64,000 bases of DNA. It comes from Pseudoalteromonas sp. N1230-9. GTDB taxonomy: Bacteria > Pseudomonadota > Gammaproteobacteria > Enterobacterales > Alteromonadaceae. The notes beneath the pieces are model-generated. The model saw only the letters and a program-made list of their open reading frames with translations. It ran no database searches and was not told the origin of the DNA. The translations under genes were made by a program, and so were the position numbers. The DNA is taken from positions 2,234,001 to 2,298,000 of the forward strand of contig NZ_CP090419.1 of assembly GCF_032716425.1 (NCBI RefSeq), given 5' to 3'. Positions 8,218-17,831 of the stretch are shown here, piece after piece. Numbering within the stretch: position 1 is the stretch's first letter; each line of letters opens with the position of its first letter.

Positions 8218-10584
8218 TTGAACATCAATGATGGTTTTATTTTAACCCGGCATGCAAAAGACAAAGGCGACAGAACAGTTATCGAACTTTGGATTTCAAC
8301 TTTTCACGGGCCTGTAAAGCTTGAAATTGAGGGAGAGCGCCCAACCTTTTTTATCGAAATTAGCGATGTCCAAAGATCTAGGACATTATTCATTTATCAA
8401 AGCATCAAGTTTGAAATAAAATCTTTACCTCTGAAAACGTTTCAAGATTACTCTGTTGCAGCTTGTTACTTCTCGACTATTCGGGATGCGAATAAAGCTG
8501 TCAAAATCCTTGAGCAGAACAGCATCGTTGTTTACGAAAGTGATATTCGCCTTGCTGACAGATATTTGATGGAAAGGTTTATTAATGGAAGTATTGAGTT
8601 TATAGGGCATCAAGTCATACATCGTGATCACAGCTTTATTTCTGCCTACAAATGTCGTCCTGGACATTTCAAACCAAACCTGTGTGTTGTATCTCTTGAT
8701 GTTGAGTGTTCAGAGAATGGGGCTCTCTATTCTATTGGGCTGGATTGTGAAAGGGATAGCCGAGTAATTATGATTGGCCAACCTGAGCCCGCGGAGACAC
8801 CTATTCATTGGGTAACAGATGAATCATCTCTTTTGCTCGCGCTCAACAAATGGTTTCAGCTATTCGATCCTGATGTCATCATTGGCTGGAACATTATAGA
8901 TTTCGACTTTCGCCTGTTAGACCAGCGCGCCTTACATAATAAATTATCACTGACCATTGGTCGAAATAACAGCAATGCATTTTTTCGTTCAGGTAATAAC
9001 CAAAAAGGCTTTATTACAATCCCAGGACGAGTTGTAATCGATGGAATAGATATGCTCAAAACAGCGACCTACCATTTCCGCTCCTGGTCTCTCGAATTCG
9101 TCTCACAAGACTTGTTAGGTGAAGGCAAGATTATTCGAAACAAAAATGATCGAATGGAAGAGATAAATGAAATGTTTCGCTCGGACAAGCCTTTACTCGC
9201 AACTTACAATTTACAAGACTGTATTTTGGTCAATAAAATCTTTGATAAAACCCAGCTGTTAGATTTTGCAATAGAACGTTCCTGCTTGACCGGTCTTGAA
9301 TTAGATCGCGTCGGTGGCTCGGTCGCTGCATTCACTAACCTATACCTACCACAACTACATCGTGCGGGTTATATAGCTCCAAATATGAATCCAGAAGGTT
9401 GGACTGCTTCACCAGGGGGGTATGTTATGGACTCCATTCCTGGACTATATGATTCAGTTATAGTTCTTGACTATAAGAGCCTTTACCCTGCAATTATTCG
9501 TTCATTCCTTATAGATCCGGTTGGACTCATAGAAGGGCTAAGACTACCTGTAGGCAATACAAAAGATAGTGCTATCGAGGGGTTCCGTGGTGGACAGTTT
9601 CATAGAACAAAGCATTTTTTACCTCAAATGGTAAAAGATATTTGGCAAGCTCGTGACCAAGCAAAGAAAAGTAATGAACATGCTTTTTCTCAAGCTTTAA
9701 AAATTATTATGAACTCCTTCTATGGTGTGTTGGGCTCTTCAGGCTGCCGCTTCTTTGATACTCGTTTGGCTTCAAGTATTACTATGCGCGGGCACGAAAT
9801 AATGAAAACTACTAAGCGACTGATAGAAGAGCAAGGCTACGAGGTTATCTACGGCGATACTGACTCAATTTTTGTCGCTCTTAATAGAGCCTATTCTGAT
9901 CGACAAGCTGATAATATTGGCAAGAAGCTAATTGAAAAAATAAATGCTTGGTGGAAACAAGAGTTAAAGCAGCGTTTTGGGACTAACTCATTTTTGGAGT
10001 TAGAGTATGAAACACATTACCGTAAATTTTTGATGCCAACGATTCGCGGCTCAGAAACTGGGTCAAAAAAGCGTTATGCTGGATTAGTAAGTAAAGGGAA
10101 AGATGAGCAAATTGTCTTTAAAGGTCTTGAAAGCGCTCGTTCAGACTGGACGCTTCTCGCTCAAGAGTTTCAGAAAAACCTTTATATGATGGTATTTCAT
10201 AACCAAAATCCATGTGATTATGTGAGAAACATAGTTGAACGAACCCAAATGGGCGAATTTGATCACATGCTGACTTATGAGAAGCGGTTACGTAGACGAT
10301 TGCATGAGTACGAAAAAAATGTCCCACCTCAAGTTCGTGCTGCACGGATAGCTGATGAAAAAAACGCCCAATTAGGACGACCGCTGCAGTACCAAAACCG
10401 AGGCAGTATCGAGTATTTAATAACAGTCAATGGCCCAGAACCAAAAGAATTTTTGGAAAGCTCTATTGACTATCAACACTATGTAGATAAACAGCTTAAG
10501 CCTATTGCTGAGGCTATCTTACCTTTTGTTGGCTACAGCTTTAAGCAACTTATTGAGCCTCAATTAGGGCTATTTAAATTTTAA
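8218..10584 (+). CDS. polB: Complete DNA polymerase II carried by the element
   Basis: Full-length family-B DNA polymerase with 3'-5' proofreading exonuclease, 788 residues. Motifs in order: Exo I SLDVECSENG (~160), Exo II VIIGWNIIDFDF (~221), Exo III YNLQDCILV (~330), Pol A LDYKSLYPAIIRS (~420), Pol B KIIMNSFYGVLGSSG (~497), Pol C YGDTDSIF (~546) and KKRY (~618). All catalytic acids are present. The start is TTG with AGGAAG six bases upstream, and the N-terminus aligns with that of the broken host gene. By eye it is roughly two-thirds identical to the host polB halves, so it is a distantly acquired orthologue and not a local copy. It is transcribed opposite to host polB, so it does not rebuild the host gene but replaces it. 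No LexA-box-like sequence is visible upstream. Confidence 0.96.
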   Translation: MNINDGFILTRHAKDKGDRTVIELWISTFHGPVKLEIEGERPTFFIEISDVQRSRTLFIYQSIKFEIKSLPLKTFQDYSVAACYFSTIRDANKAVKILEQNSIVVYESDIRLADRYLMERFINGSIEFIGHQVIHRDHSFISAYKCRPGHFKPNLCVVSLDVECSENGALYSIGLDCERDSRVIMIGQPEPAETPIHWVTDESSLLLALNKWFQLFDPDVIIGWNIIDFDFRLLDQRALHNKLSLTIGRNNSNAFFRSGNNQKGFITIPGRVVIDGIDMLKTATYHFRSWSLEFVSQDLLGEGKIIRNKNDRMEEINEMFRSDKPLLATYNLQDCILVNKIFDKTQLLDFAIERSCLTGLELDRVGGSVAAFTNLYLPQLHRAGYIAPNMNPEGWTASPGGYVMDSIPGLYDSVIVLDYKSLYPAIIRSFLIDPVGLIEGLRLPVGNTKDSAIEGFRGGQFHRTKHFLPQMVKDIWQARDQAKKSNEHAFSQALKIIMNSFYGVLGSSGCRFFDTRLASSITMRGHEIMKTTKRLIEEQGYEVIYGDTDSIFVALNRAYSDRQADNIGKKLIEKINAWWKQELKQRFGTNSFLELEYETHYRKFLMPTIRGSETGSKKRYAGLVSKGKDEQIVFKGLESARSDWTLLAQEFQKNLYMMVFHNQNPCDYVRNIVERTQMGEFDHMLTYEKRLRRRLHEYEKNVPPQVRAARIADEKNAQLGRPLQYQNRGSIEYLITVNGPEPKEFLESSIDYQHYVDKQLKPIAEAILPFVGYSFKQLIEPQLGLFKF

Positions 10585-10592
10585 GTCGAATC

Positions 10593-10650
10593 AGCTCATA
10601 TCTGAGCTTACAATTGATGAAAAGGTTTAGACTTCATCTAACAGGCTGCT
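10593..10650 (+). repeat. Cargo-flanking inverted repeat, left copy
   Basis: Begins AGCTCATATCTGAGCTTACA just after the cargo polB stop. The reverse complement of 23515-23574 matches it over about 58 bases with some ten differences and a 2-base gap (TCTTACAATT, GACTTCATCT and ACAG blocks conserved). The pair brackets the whole defence cargo. Confidence 0.75.
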
Positions 10651-10778
10651 AGAAACTTAAATCGGACGTTCTCTCTAACTCGTTTCTGAACATAAATGAG
10701 TTACAGCTTTCACTTAATTATTAGCAGTTAACGAATTAGCAAAGGTATTATAAAACCTCAAATGGGTGGACAAATTCA

Positions 10779-12671
10779 CTATGCCACTACATGTGGTGGA
10801 AGCACATACTCTTGAACACCAGCAGTCGCCAACAACACATAAAAATCTGCGACTTTGATTCGTTGCCCCCTTTCCTGACAATAGGAAAAAATAGCCCTTT
10901 GTTTCGCGCGAGACAGTGCTACAAAAAATGTCGATAGTCCTTCCGTATCACCTTGCCTATAGGACCACCAAGCGTTGTCATCGATCCCCATGAAAATGGT
11001 TGTATCGAATTCAAGCCCCTTGCTTTTATGTATAGTCATAAGCGGAATATGGTTCGTGCCTTCAAACTCATCTAGCAAACCTACCCAAGAGATCTGAGTA
11101 TCAATACAGCTTGTAAAAAACTCTTCAAGTGCTGCCAAGTTTATTTCAAGCAAATCTCCTGTAGCGTAACGAGAAAAGGAGCTGCGAAGATCGTCTGAGT
11201 TAATAAATTTTATAGTTCGCTTAAATACATCGCGACCCTTTATCGAAGTCAGAGGCTGTCGCATTAGCATCCGTAATGTAGAAATAAACTTTGTTAGTTC
11301 AAGTTCAACCTGTCGAAGTGCTTTTTCATCTTCCTGGTTCGTATTACGAAGAATCTGTATATCTGATGATAATTGATTCCACGCTCGTGCATTTCGACAG
11401 CCAAGTCCCAGCCTTAGCAGGGTAGCGAACAAAGTGGTCAATTCCTCAGCAAGCAAATCCTGTAATGTAGTTTGACCTATCTTCACACTCTCATTTCGTA
11501 AACTCAATCCATGTTGAGCGAGATAATAAGATAGCGGTTGTTCATAATCCTCTGGTTTTTGACGTACCAGAATCGAATAGTTTCTTGGATTCAATGACCT
11601 GCCTTGTATATCATTTGCTATCCATTGAGCCAAATGAGCCGCCTCTTGATTTATATTGTAACTACAACAAATCCAAGCAGCATCACCAGAAACTAAATTG
11701 CCATTGCTTGTCTGAACCTCTCTCACCTCTTGGTCAATAGCTTGTGCAATAACATGTTGTATCCTGACTAATTCAGGTGAAGAACGATGATTAAGGAGAA
11801 GAGAATATCGGTGTGCCGAAAAGTCGGCCTCGAATTGATGAAACGCATCCCCCCTAGCACCGGCCCAACCCATTATCCTTTGCTTGTAATCTCCTACAGC
11901 TGTGACTTCAGCTGTACTTGACTTAAAAACAGAGGATAGAAAATCATATTGAGCAAACGTGGTATCTTGGAACTCATCCACAAAGACAATAGGGTATGAT
12001 GCTCTAATAGATCTGCGAACATGATCGTTATTGCGAACAATGCACTCAGCTAATCGGTTTAGTGCCAGAAATGACACTCTAGATATACCGTCAGCGTAAT
12101 ATATTTGTTGACTTAGCCAAAAAGCTAAAAACTGTTCTTCCAACCATGTCAAATTAGGATCACCTATTTGCACACTACCAATGAACAGATTCATGTTTTG
12201 GAGTCTTTGCGTAAAACTATAGATACCCACAGCATTGCTAAAATTATTTTTGAAACTACTAATAAGTTGCTTCTCTTGGCGAAAAGTTGGAAAAGAGATT
12301 TCATATCGCTTTGATGGACGATAACGCTCGGGCAAGGCCATGCGAAATCGGTCCACTAAACTTTTAGTGAAAGCGTCAAAAGTAATCGAAATAAATCGAT
12401 TACTAAGTTCTTCTGGACAACGCTCTTTAACTCTATCTGCGAGATTTTTTGCTGCGTCAGTCTTAAATGAAATGGCCAGAATTTTTTTGTTTGGTGGACA
12501 TAGGCCTGTCTCAAGTAGATATGCAGCCTTTTGCGCTAAAAACTCTGTTTTTCCGGCTCCAGGGCCAGCGATCACGCTTGTGGACTCTCGTCGTCTTAGT
12601 GCTTGCCAAGCATTTGGCTCAAGATCGTCAATCCCTTTGGGCTGCCAATGATTGGGTTGAATAAACTTCAC
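10779..12671 (-). CDS. gajB: Gabija GajB-like UvrD/Rep helicase
   Basis: Superfamily-1 DNA helicase, 630 residues, the predicted second subunit of a Gabija anti-phage system. Motifs: Walker A AGPGAGKTEFL (~37), motif II FVDEFQDTTF (~231), motif III AVGDYKQRIMGWAG (~259), motif IV-like LLNHRSSPELV (~292), motif V MTIHKSKGLEFD (~542) and motif VI VALSRAKQ (~588). The start is GTG with GGAGG closely upstream. It begins 8 bases after the stop of the OLD-family gene upstream, so the two are co-transcribed and probably translated together. The OLD plus UvrD pair is the diagnostic Gabija arrangement. In characterised Gabija, GajB is activated by DNA ends and depletes nucleotides to trigger the nuclease; that role is carried over from family knowledge. 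Confidence 0.9.
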   Translation of the reverse strand: MKFIQPNHWQPKGIDDLEPNAWQALRRRESTSVIAGPGAGKTEFLAQKAAYLLETGLCPPNKKILAISFKTDAAKNLADRVKERCPEELSNRFISITFDAFTKSLVDRFRMALPERYRPSKRYEISFPTFRQEKQLISSFKNNFSNAVGIYSFTQRLQNMNLFIGSVQIGDPNLTWLEEQFLAFWLSQQIYYADGISRVSFLALNRLAECIVRNNDHVRRSIRASYPIVFVDEFQDTTFAQYDFLSSVFKSSTAEVTAVGDYKQRIMGWAGARGDAFHQFEADFSAHRYSLLLNHRSSPELVRIQHVIAQAIDQEVREVQTSNGNLVSGDAAWICCSYNINQEAAHLAQWIANDIQGRSLNPRNYSILVRQKPEDYEQPLSYYLAQHGLSLRNESVKIGQTTLQDLLAEELTTLFATLLRLGLGCRNARAWNQLSSDIQILRNTNQEDEKALRQVELELTKFISTLRMLMRQPLTSIKGRDVFKRTIKFINSDDLRSSFSRYATGDLLEINLAALEEFFTSCIDTQISWVGLLDEFEGTNHIPLMTIHKSKGLEFDTTIFMGIDDNAWWSYRQGDTEGLSTFFVALSRAKQRAIFSYCQERGQRIKVADFYVLLATAGVQEYVLPPHVVA

Positions 12672-12679
12672 CTTGCCTC

Positions 12680-14638
12680 CTAGCTTTGAAGAGCTGCGTG
12701 AATAGACTGAACTAAAGCTCTCAGTTCTTCTGGTGCATTCTGGGCCAACTGTTCTGGCGAAATAGTTCCAAGCACTCGGATGTGCGTGCTAGGCTTACCT
12801 CTTCCTAAGAACAGGTATCTGTACCAGCGCAGATTAAGCAGGTCATCAGCATAAAATTCAGGGTTTCCCTCGTCGCCCATGACGGCATCACCTGGCTCTC
12901 CACGACTAGATGGCCCAGTAGAGCTTTCGTCGGGAGCAATCCGATATTGTTCGGGAAATGCTTTTAGCATCGAAAAATCAATGTCTAATGGGCTGGAGAA
13001 GTATAGGTTAAAACGGGGCTGACGAAGATAGCTAACCCAACGACTCATGAATGCATAATCATCACGACCGAAAGTATCAAACTCAGCCAAATTTTCAGAT
13101 ACCCCGTCAGGATGCACTCCCTGAGTAAAAATATTTTCAGCCGGTATTCCATACTCTATTAACTTGGCGACTGCGTTCTTAATCCTTCCCCAGCCACCGC
13201 CGTGCCGCCCCCAATCCAGATCGAGTAACGTGATAAAGGGGATCTGTAAATCTGTAAGCAAACGCCACATGTGGTTTACATGTCGGCCCCCCAATGGAAC
13301 CATAGCGACAAAACACTTATCAATTGGTATTCCCATCGCTTCTGATATAGCAGGAAGAATTACCTCCTCGGAAGCCCCCTCCCCGAGAACTACGACCTTA
13401 GCGAAATACAACTCTGGATAGGCTCTCACCGCCTGCTGGATGTACTTTGCAGCTTCATTCTCTTCATCAGGTAAAGTCAGTCGACGAACAACTGTAGTGT
13501 TTGATTCTGTTGCTAGCCTGAAGTGTCTTACTTGCGTTGGTTGGATCCTGGCGAGAATACTCGGCGAATGGCTAGATAGTACGGCTTGAGCTCTTAAGCC
13601 ATTCACTAGGCTGCTGATCTGGCTTATAATTCGAGATAGATAGTATGGGGCTAGGTTATTCTCCGGCTCCTCAAGTGCCAAAATAGTCAATGAGGGCAAT
13701 GGCAAGTCTGCACCTAGAAAATCTTCACTCTCTGGTTGAGCTAAGATCTCGGTTTCAACATCAAGAGTGGCTGAAGTCATGGCGATGTGAAACAACGAAC
13801 TTTGGCCATCACTTAGCTCATCAATGCTCCGATCGCGACCACTTTCATCAGGGTGCAGCAGTACCTCTACCTTACGAACAAATTCTTCAAAACGTAGGTC
13901 GACTGGACGAAACTTCGGTGTACTATCAGTGCCGGCAGAATGCAGCTCCTGCCAACGGCCTGTGAGCTTTACAGTAACGGTACTAATCGCATTTTCACCC
14001 TCAAAGGATTCATTCAGCTCTGTAGCCTTTTGAATAAAAGATGACCGTACTTTCTCTGACCAGTTAATAGCTTTCCAAAGCCGACCTTTCAGAAAGGCTG
14101 ATACCTGGGAAACTGCACATCGTGTGGCAGGTACGTAAATTAATTGGATTCGAGAACGATCCGCTGGGCGCACATTGTGAAAATCCGCATCTTCTGGCTC
14201 ACCCCATGTCGTAACCGCGCGAAACTGGCTCGTAATGTACCCATCTATTGAACCATCATCTTCCCATTCCGCATCCAAACGCAAACGGCATTTCAGCTTG
14301 CCGCCCTCATCAGTCACGCTCATATGGTGAAAGAAGTCTGGTATCACAGAGTGGTCTTCATCTTCATCATCCAGTTCAGGAAAAGCGACAATGGCTTCAA
14401 GCGTGAGAGTCCGCTTACTGGGTGTTTCTTCTTCCAAAGAGGGAATATGAAAATCCTGGCGGCGAATCGTCCGTTGTTCATTTGATATGCCGAACATGCG
14501 CTGCAAGGCCTGCATTAAGACCGTTTTCCCAGTGCCATTAGCTCCAACCAAAGTGGTTAGATCCGGATCGACAGCTATGCTCTGCCCCTCTGGCCCGAAA
14601 CTTCTAAAGTTCTGTAGATTTATTCTCTCGATATGCAC
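12680..14638 (-). CDS. gajA: Gabija GajA-like OLD-family ATPase-TOPRIM nuclease
   Basis: Overcoming-lysogenisation-defect family endonuclease, 652 residues. The N-terminal ABC-type ATPase has Walker A VGANGTGKTVLM (~32), a signature LSDGQSSLF (~272), Walker B LALEEPENNLAP (~324) and H-loop SSHSPSIL (~357). The C-terminal TOPRIM domain has VLGEGASEEVILP (~418) with the catalytic Glu and LLDLDWGRHGGG (~474) with the DxD. The GTG start is preceded by GGGAGGG. Adjacent to the UvrD-like helicase, it makes a Gabija system; it is somewhat longer than the reference GajA (about 578 residues). GajA forms a tetramer that nicks DNA when nucleotide levels fall; this is family knowledge, not visible here. 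Confidence 0.92.
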   Translation of the reverse strand: MHIERINLQNFRSFGPEGQSIAVDPDLTTLVGANGTGKTVLMQALQRMFGISNEQRTIRRQDFHIPSLEEETPSKRTLTLEAIVAFPELDDEDEDHSVIPDFFHHMSVTDEGGKLKCRLRLDAEWEDDGSIDGYITSQFRAVTTWGEPEDADFHNVRPADRSRIQLIYVPATRCAVSQVSAFLKGRLWKAINWSEKVRSSFIQKATELNESFEGENAISTVTVKLTGRWQELHSAGTDSTPKFRPVDLRFEEFVRKVEVLLHPDESGRDRSIDELSDGQSSLFHIAMTSATLDVETEILAQPESEDFLGADLPLPSLTILALEEPENNLAPYYLSRIISQISSLVNGLRAQAVLSSHSPSILARIQPTQVRHFRLATESNTTVVRRLTLPDEENEAAKYIQQAVRAYPELYFAKVVVLGEGASEEVILPAISEAMGIPIDKCFVAMVPLGGRHVNHMWRLLTDLQIPFITLLDLDWGRHGGGWGRIKNAVAKLIEYGIPAENIFTQGVHPDGVSENLAEFDTFGRDDYAFMSRWVSYLRQPRFNLYFSSPLDIDFSMLKAFPEQYRIAPDESSTGPSSRGEPGDAVMGDEGNPEFYADDLLNLRWYRYLFLGRGKPSTHIRVLGTISPEQLAQNAPEELRALVQSIHAALQS

Positions 14639-15485
14639 AGCAGATCCCTCCCTAAATGCCCAAAGATTAGATGGGGCTTACATTGCAAACTTTCAACTGA
14701 CAAAACACAGGCATGTTATCGAATATCGGTTACTGGATCAAAAACGACCACCTTAGGGACCGTAATAAGAGCAACGTTGAAGTCGCTTCTCAGGAGTGCT
14801 ATCGGGTTAGTTATACCCCTTGAAAACTGTTTCCAGACTCTACAATAGTCACCTCCAGACGTCGTATGCCACGGTGGGAATAGGCAAAGTTATCACAAAA
14901 GCTCTACCTTAATGGCTTTATCGAAAATTGACAGCATCAACGCTTCAAGGTCCACTATTGACACTGCGCCCCCCTTTCGGCCATGACTAATTTTTGTCCA
15001 AAAGTATTTCATGGTTAGGGGCTTAATCGAGCGGATTGCAGCTATTTGCTTGCTTCATTTTTAGCTGTCCATTTACAAGTTTTCAGGCACTATCAAGAAG
15101 ATGCAACGGTTGATATCCGACTGAGTTAGCTGCATTAACGAGCTTCTTAAATTCAATAGGTTATCCTAATTGTAAGGATTGAGAAGGGACGTGCTGCGCG
15201 GTTAAAAAAAGGTTGCCTACAACCCCTGAATTCGCTGTAATATAAACTAAAAAAAAACGACTGAGCGATGCTAGGAAGCGAAAAGTAGGTTAAGGATTGA
15301 GCAAATCACCCACTTGCCCCCTTAGGATTAAAAAAGCAAATTCCTATTGCATAAACTACACCAAGCTACGTGCAGGTAACACCTCAGTTCAACAAGGGGT
15401 TATGTGACACAAATAACGAATCCCATAAATACTATTACGTTAGCACCCTATGTGATTCATACATTTAGCGATGAGGAAGAATACA
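14639..15485. other. 847-bp intergenic region between Gabija and Septu
   Basis: This divergent region must hold the promoters for gajAB (minus) and ptuAB (plus), but no clear -35/-10 pair is assignable. It contains a duplicated AAGGATTGAG block (about 15174 and 15292) and A-rich runs. No reverse transcriptase is nearby, so it is not a retron leader. One short minus-strand frame (14893-15012) is listed separately. Otherwise I see nothing recognisable. Confidence 0.4.
14893..15012 (-). CDS. Possible 39-codon ORF or gene remnant
   Basis: An ATG-initiated frame, 39 residues with a hydrophilic start (MKYFWTKISHGRKGG) and an amphipathic end (LEALMLSIFDKAIKVELL). No good ribosome-binding site and no homology I recognise. 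The end looks like a real protein C-terminus, so it could be the tail of a deleted gene. Low confidence. Confidence 0.15.
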   Translation of the reverse strand: MKYFWTKISHGRKGGAVSIVDLEALMLSIFDKAIKVELL

Positions 15486-16877
15486 ATGGATATTTCTCCA
15501 ATAACGGAGTTCAAGCACGAGAAAAGGATGGTTCCCTTAACTATCCCGTATGAGAGCGATTACTATGAGAACACTTTTACTGTCATCGTAGGAAAGAATG
15601 GTGTGGGTAAAAGTCGTTTGCTATCAAACATGGTTAGTGAGTTTGTGACAACTAACAAATCGCCTCAAGGTTATGAAGACCTCTATAACTTTGATTTACA
15701 TAGCAGAAACGAACGTCGTGTCATTGCTGTATCAACAAGCCCATTTGATAAATTTAAGTTGCCACCAAAGAATCGAATCAAAGAATCTGTTGTTAGAACA
15801 AATTATAGATATATTGGCATGAGATCTGGCGGACCCTATGGGATCTCATCGATTTCGCTAATTTCCTCTGCCACAAAGGGTATAATGGAAAGGTTTCTCA
15901 AAAATGAAGGTTATGGCAGGCTAAAAGATGTATTCCACACTTTAGGGTTTCTTCCTGAGGCGCGACTCATATTTAAACCGAATTTCAGATTTAATGTGAA
16001 CTCAATTAAATTAGATAGAACAATTTCAGAAAGAAATAGCTTCGAAATTGAATGGTTAAAGGATCTTTATATCGAAGTTGGACCGAGAGCCTTGGAAGGT
16101 TTAAACGAATTAAATGAAAAGGATGTCTACAGAATAAGAAAGGCATTAATTGATTTGCGCCCTCTTTTTGTTTATGAAAAAGCGATATCAGTTGATATAG
16201 ATTTTGATCATGGTGAAGCATTTAGTATTAATAAGGAAGTCTTTCACAATATTGAATTTTTAGAGTCTATTAACATTCTTCTAAATTATGATTTGATTCG
16301 TCTTATGGATATGAAGTTACATAAGAGAGAGTATGGCGATATGTCTTTGCGTCGCGCCAGCTCTGGAGAACAATGTATGCTGGTTATGATGCTGGGTATT
16401 GCGGGGCATATAAATGATTCTTCATTAATATTTATAGATGAGCCTGAGATTAGTCTGCATCCAAAGTGGCAAGAAGAGTTTATGTCTTTATTAATCAGAA
16501 CATTTTCTCAATATCGATCATGTCAGTTCTTTATTGCAACACATTCGCCTCAGATAGTTTCTCAGTTAGAAGGGAAAAATTGTTTTGTCACTTCGTTAAC
16601 AAAGAACGAAATATTCCCATCGTCGTATTTCAATGATAGATCTTCTGATTTTCAGTTAGCAGAACTTTTTGATGCCCCGGGCTCAAGAAATGAATATATA
16701 ACTAGGCTGGCATTTTCTCTACTATCCAAAATAAAGAGTAGGAAAGCGGCTGGTGAGAATGAGGTTAAGGAACTAGATAAATTATTAGTATTATGTAACG
16801 CAATTAGCCAAAATGATCCAACCTTAGAACTTGTTAAATCGGTAGAGGAGATAGTTAAACACTATGCCTCTTATTAA
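15486..16877 (+). CDS. ptuA: Septu PtuA-like ATPase
   Basis: ABC/SMC-like ATPase of 463 residues with Walker A VGKNGVGKSRLL (~33), a signature-like RRASSGEQCMLV (~286), Walker B SLIFIDEPEISLHPKW (~316) and H-loop FIATHSPQIV (~348). An ATG lies 15 bases upstream in the same frame, but AGGAAG is placed correctly for the ATG at 15486, so that start is preferred. The next gene overlaps by 14 bases and encodes an HNH protein; ATPase plus HNH is the Septu (PtuAB) anti-phage arrangement. No reverse transcriptase precedes it, which separates it from the retron Ec78 type. Target and trigger are unknown. Confidence 0.85.
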   Translation: MDISPITEFKHEKRMVPLTIPYESDYYENTFTVIVGKNGVGKSRLLSNMVSEFVTTNKSPQGYEDLYNFDLHSRNERRVIAVSTSPFDKFKLPPKNRIKESVVRTNYRYIGMRSGGPYGISSISLISSATKGIMERFLKNEGYGRLKDVFHTLGFLPEARLIFKPNFRFNVNSIKLDRTISERNSFEIEWLKDLYIEVGPRALEGLNELNEKDVYRIRKALIDLRPLFVYEKAISVDIDFDHGEAFSINKEVFHNIEFLESINILLNYDLIRLMDMKLHKREYGDMSLRRASSGEQCMLVMMLGIAGHINDSSLIFIDEPEISLHPKWQEEFMSLLIRTFSQYRSCQFFIATHSPQIVSQLEGKNCFVTSLTKNEIFPSSYFNDRSSDFQLAELFDAPGSRNEYITRLAFSLLSKIKSRKAAGENEVKELDKLLVLCNAISQNDPTLELVKSVEEIVKHYASY

Positions 16878-17514
16878 TAATACAATTTGTTTCAGCGGAG
16901 ATGATAACGCACTCATCGAAGATAAACTTCGATTAGCTACTTTCTCTCATTTGGACTGGAGTGCAAACGAATTAATGCCTATTCGCAGTAAAATTAGAAA
17001 TTTTTACAGAGACGAACAAAGAGGAGTTTGCGCTTATTGTAAAGATGATGTATCTCTAAGATCTGCCAGCAACGCTCATGTTGAGCATATAGCTCCCAAG
17101 TCTTTGTATTTATCTTTTATGTTTGAACCAAAAAACCTTTGTGTTATCTGTGCTGATTGCAATGAGATAAAAAGAAATCAAGAGGTTATGAATGAAGCAG
17201 TTGATACGTTTTCCAATAACGTTAAGAGCTACCCGAGATCTTCAGGCGCTTTCAAAATAGTCCATCCATTGTTTGATAATTATGATGAGCACATCTTGAA
17301 AAAAGGTCGTGTATATATCGACAGAAGCACAAAAGGTGCATTTACCATTGGTGTTTGTAAGCTAAACCGCTACTTTCATGAGTTCGGCGTAGATGACGAA
17401 TTTGTTAATGACGAGGAATTGGTTGGCCAAATGAACGAATACATTGGCTCTCAGAGTACACTGCAAAAAGCAGGGATATTGAACAGGCTACGAGATATAC
17501 TATTTAATTTGTGA
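16864..17514 (+). CDS. ptuB: Septu PtuB-like HNH endonuclease
   Basis: HNH-family nuclease, 216 residues. The metal-binding and catalytic segment is CAYCKDDVSLRS...HVEHIAPKS...NLCVICADCNEIKRNQ (residues ~56-105), with a CxxC pair before and after the HNH core, forming a zinc-stabilised beta-beta-alpha fold. It is translationally coupled to the ATPase gene (14-base overlap), and the pair forms a Septu system in which PtuA holds PtuB and licenses DNA cleavage. The role is inferred from family and gene order. Confidence 0.85.
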   Translation: MPLINNTICFSGDDNALIEDKLRLATFSHLDWSANELMPIRSKIRNFYRDEQRGVCAYCKDDVSLRSASNAHVEHIAPKSLYLSFMFEPKNLCVICADCNEIKRNQEVMNEAVDTFSNNVKSYPRSSGAFKIVHPLFDNYDEHILKKGRVYIDRSTKGAFTIGVCKLNRYFHEFGVDDEFVNDEELVGQMNEYIGSQSTLQKAGILNRLRDILFNL

Positions 17515-17831
17515 CAAATTTTATCCTAACAAGCCGAGGCACGTTTGGCTGGATCACACCTTGCATTGCGCATGATATAGGCCGTAACTGTTTGCTATTC
17601 GCTCTATTGAGACCTTAACTCTAAATCATTTTGGGGCAAAGGCGCGTTAAATTTATAACCCGTCTATGGAAAGTTAGAACCGAAGACGGCTCTGTCCCAA
17701 AAGCGGGCGGTGGTAACGCTGCATTAAGTTGTAAGCAACGCTACCACAAAATTTGGCCAAACTATCGTAAACACAAAGCCAACGATAGAATGAAAAATAC
17801 CATGTGTTGGGAAACACTCTAAAACGCATTA
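17515..17831. other. Intergenic region with a hairpin
   Basis: This 317-bp stretch follows ptuB. At 17710-17747 an imperfect stem GTGGTAACGCTG/CAACGCTACCAC encloses a second stem (GTTG/CAAC). It may end the ptuAB transcript, though no T-run follows. A 63-codon frame here (17631-17822) has no support. Nothing else is recognised. Confidence 0.35.

Noticed and set aside
15250..15470. Possible retron msr/msd leader before the ATPase-HNH pair
   Set aside because: There is no reverse transcriptase gene in the island and no long inverted a1/a2 arms in the leader.
17527..17648. Possible integron attC site after ptuB (CTAACAAGCC ... GCGTTAAAT)
   Set aside because: The outer 7-mers do not pair as attC requires, the inner arms lack symmetry and no integron integrase is near.
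17631..17822. 63-codon frame between ptuB and the NADAR gene
   Set aside because: Composition is unlike a folded protein, no homology recognised, and it spans a hairpin.
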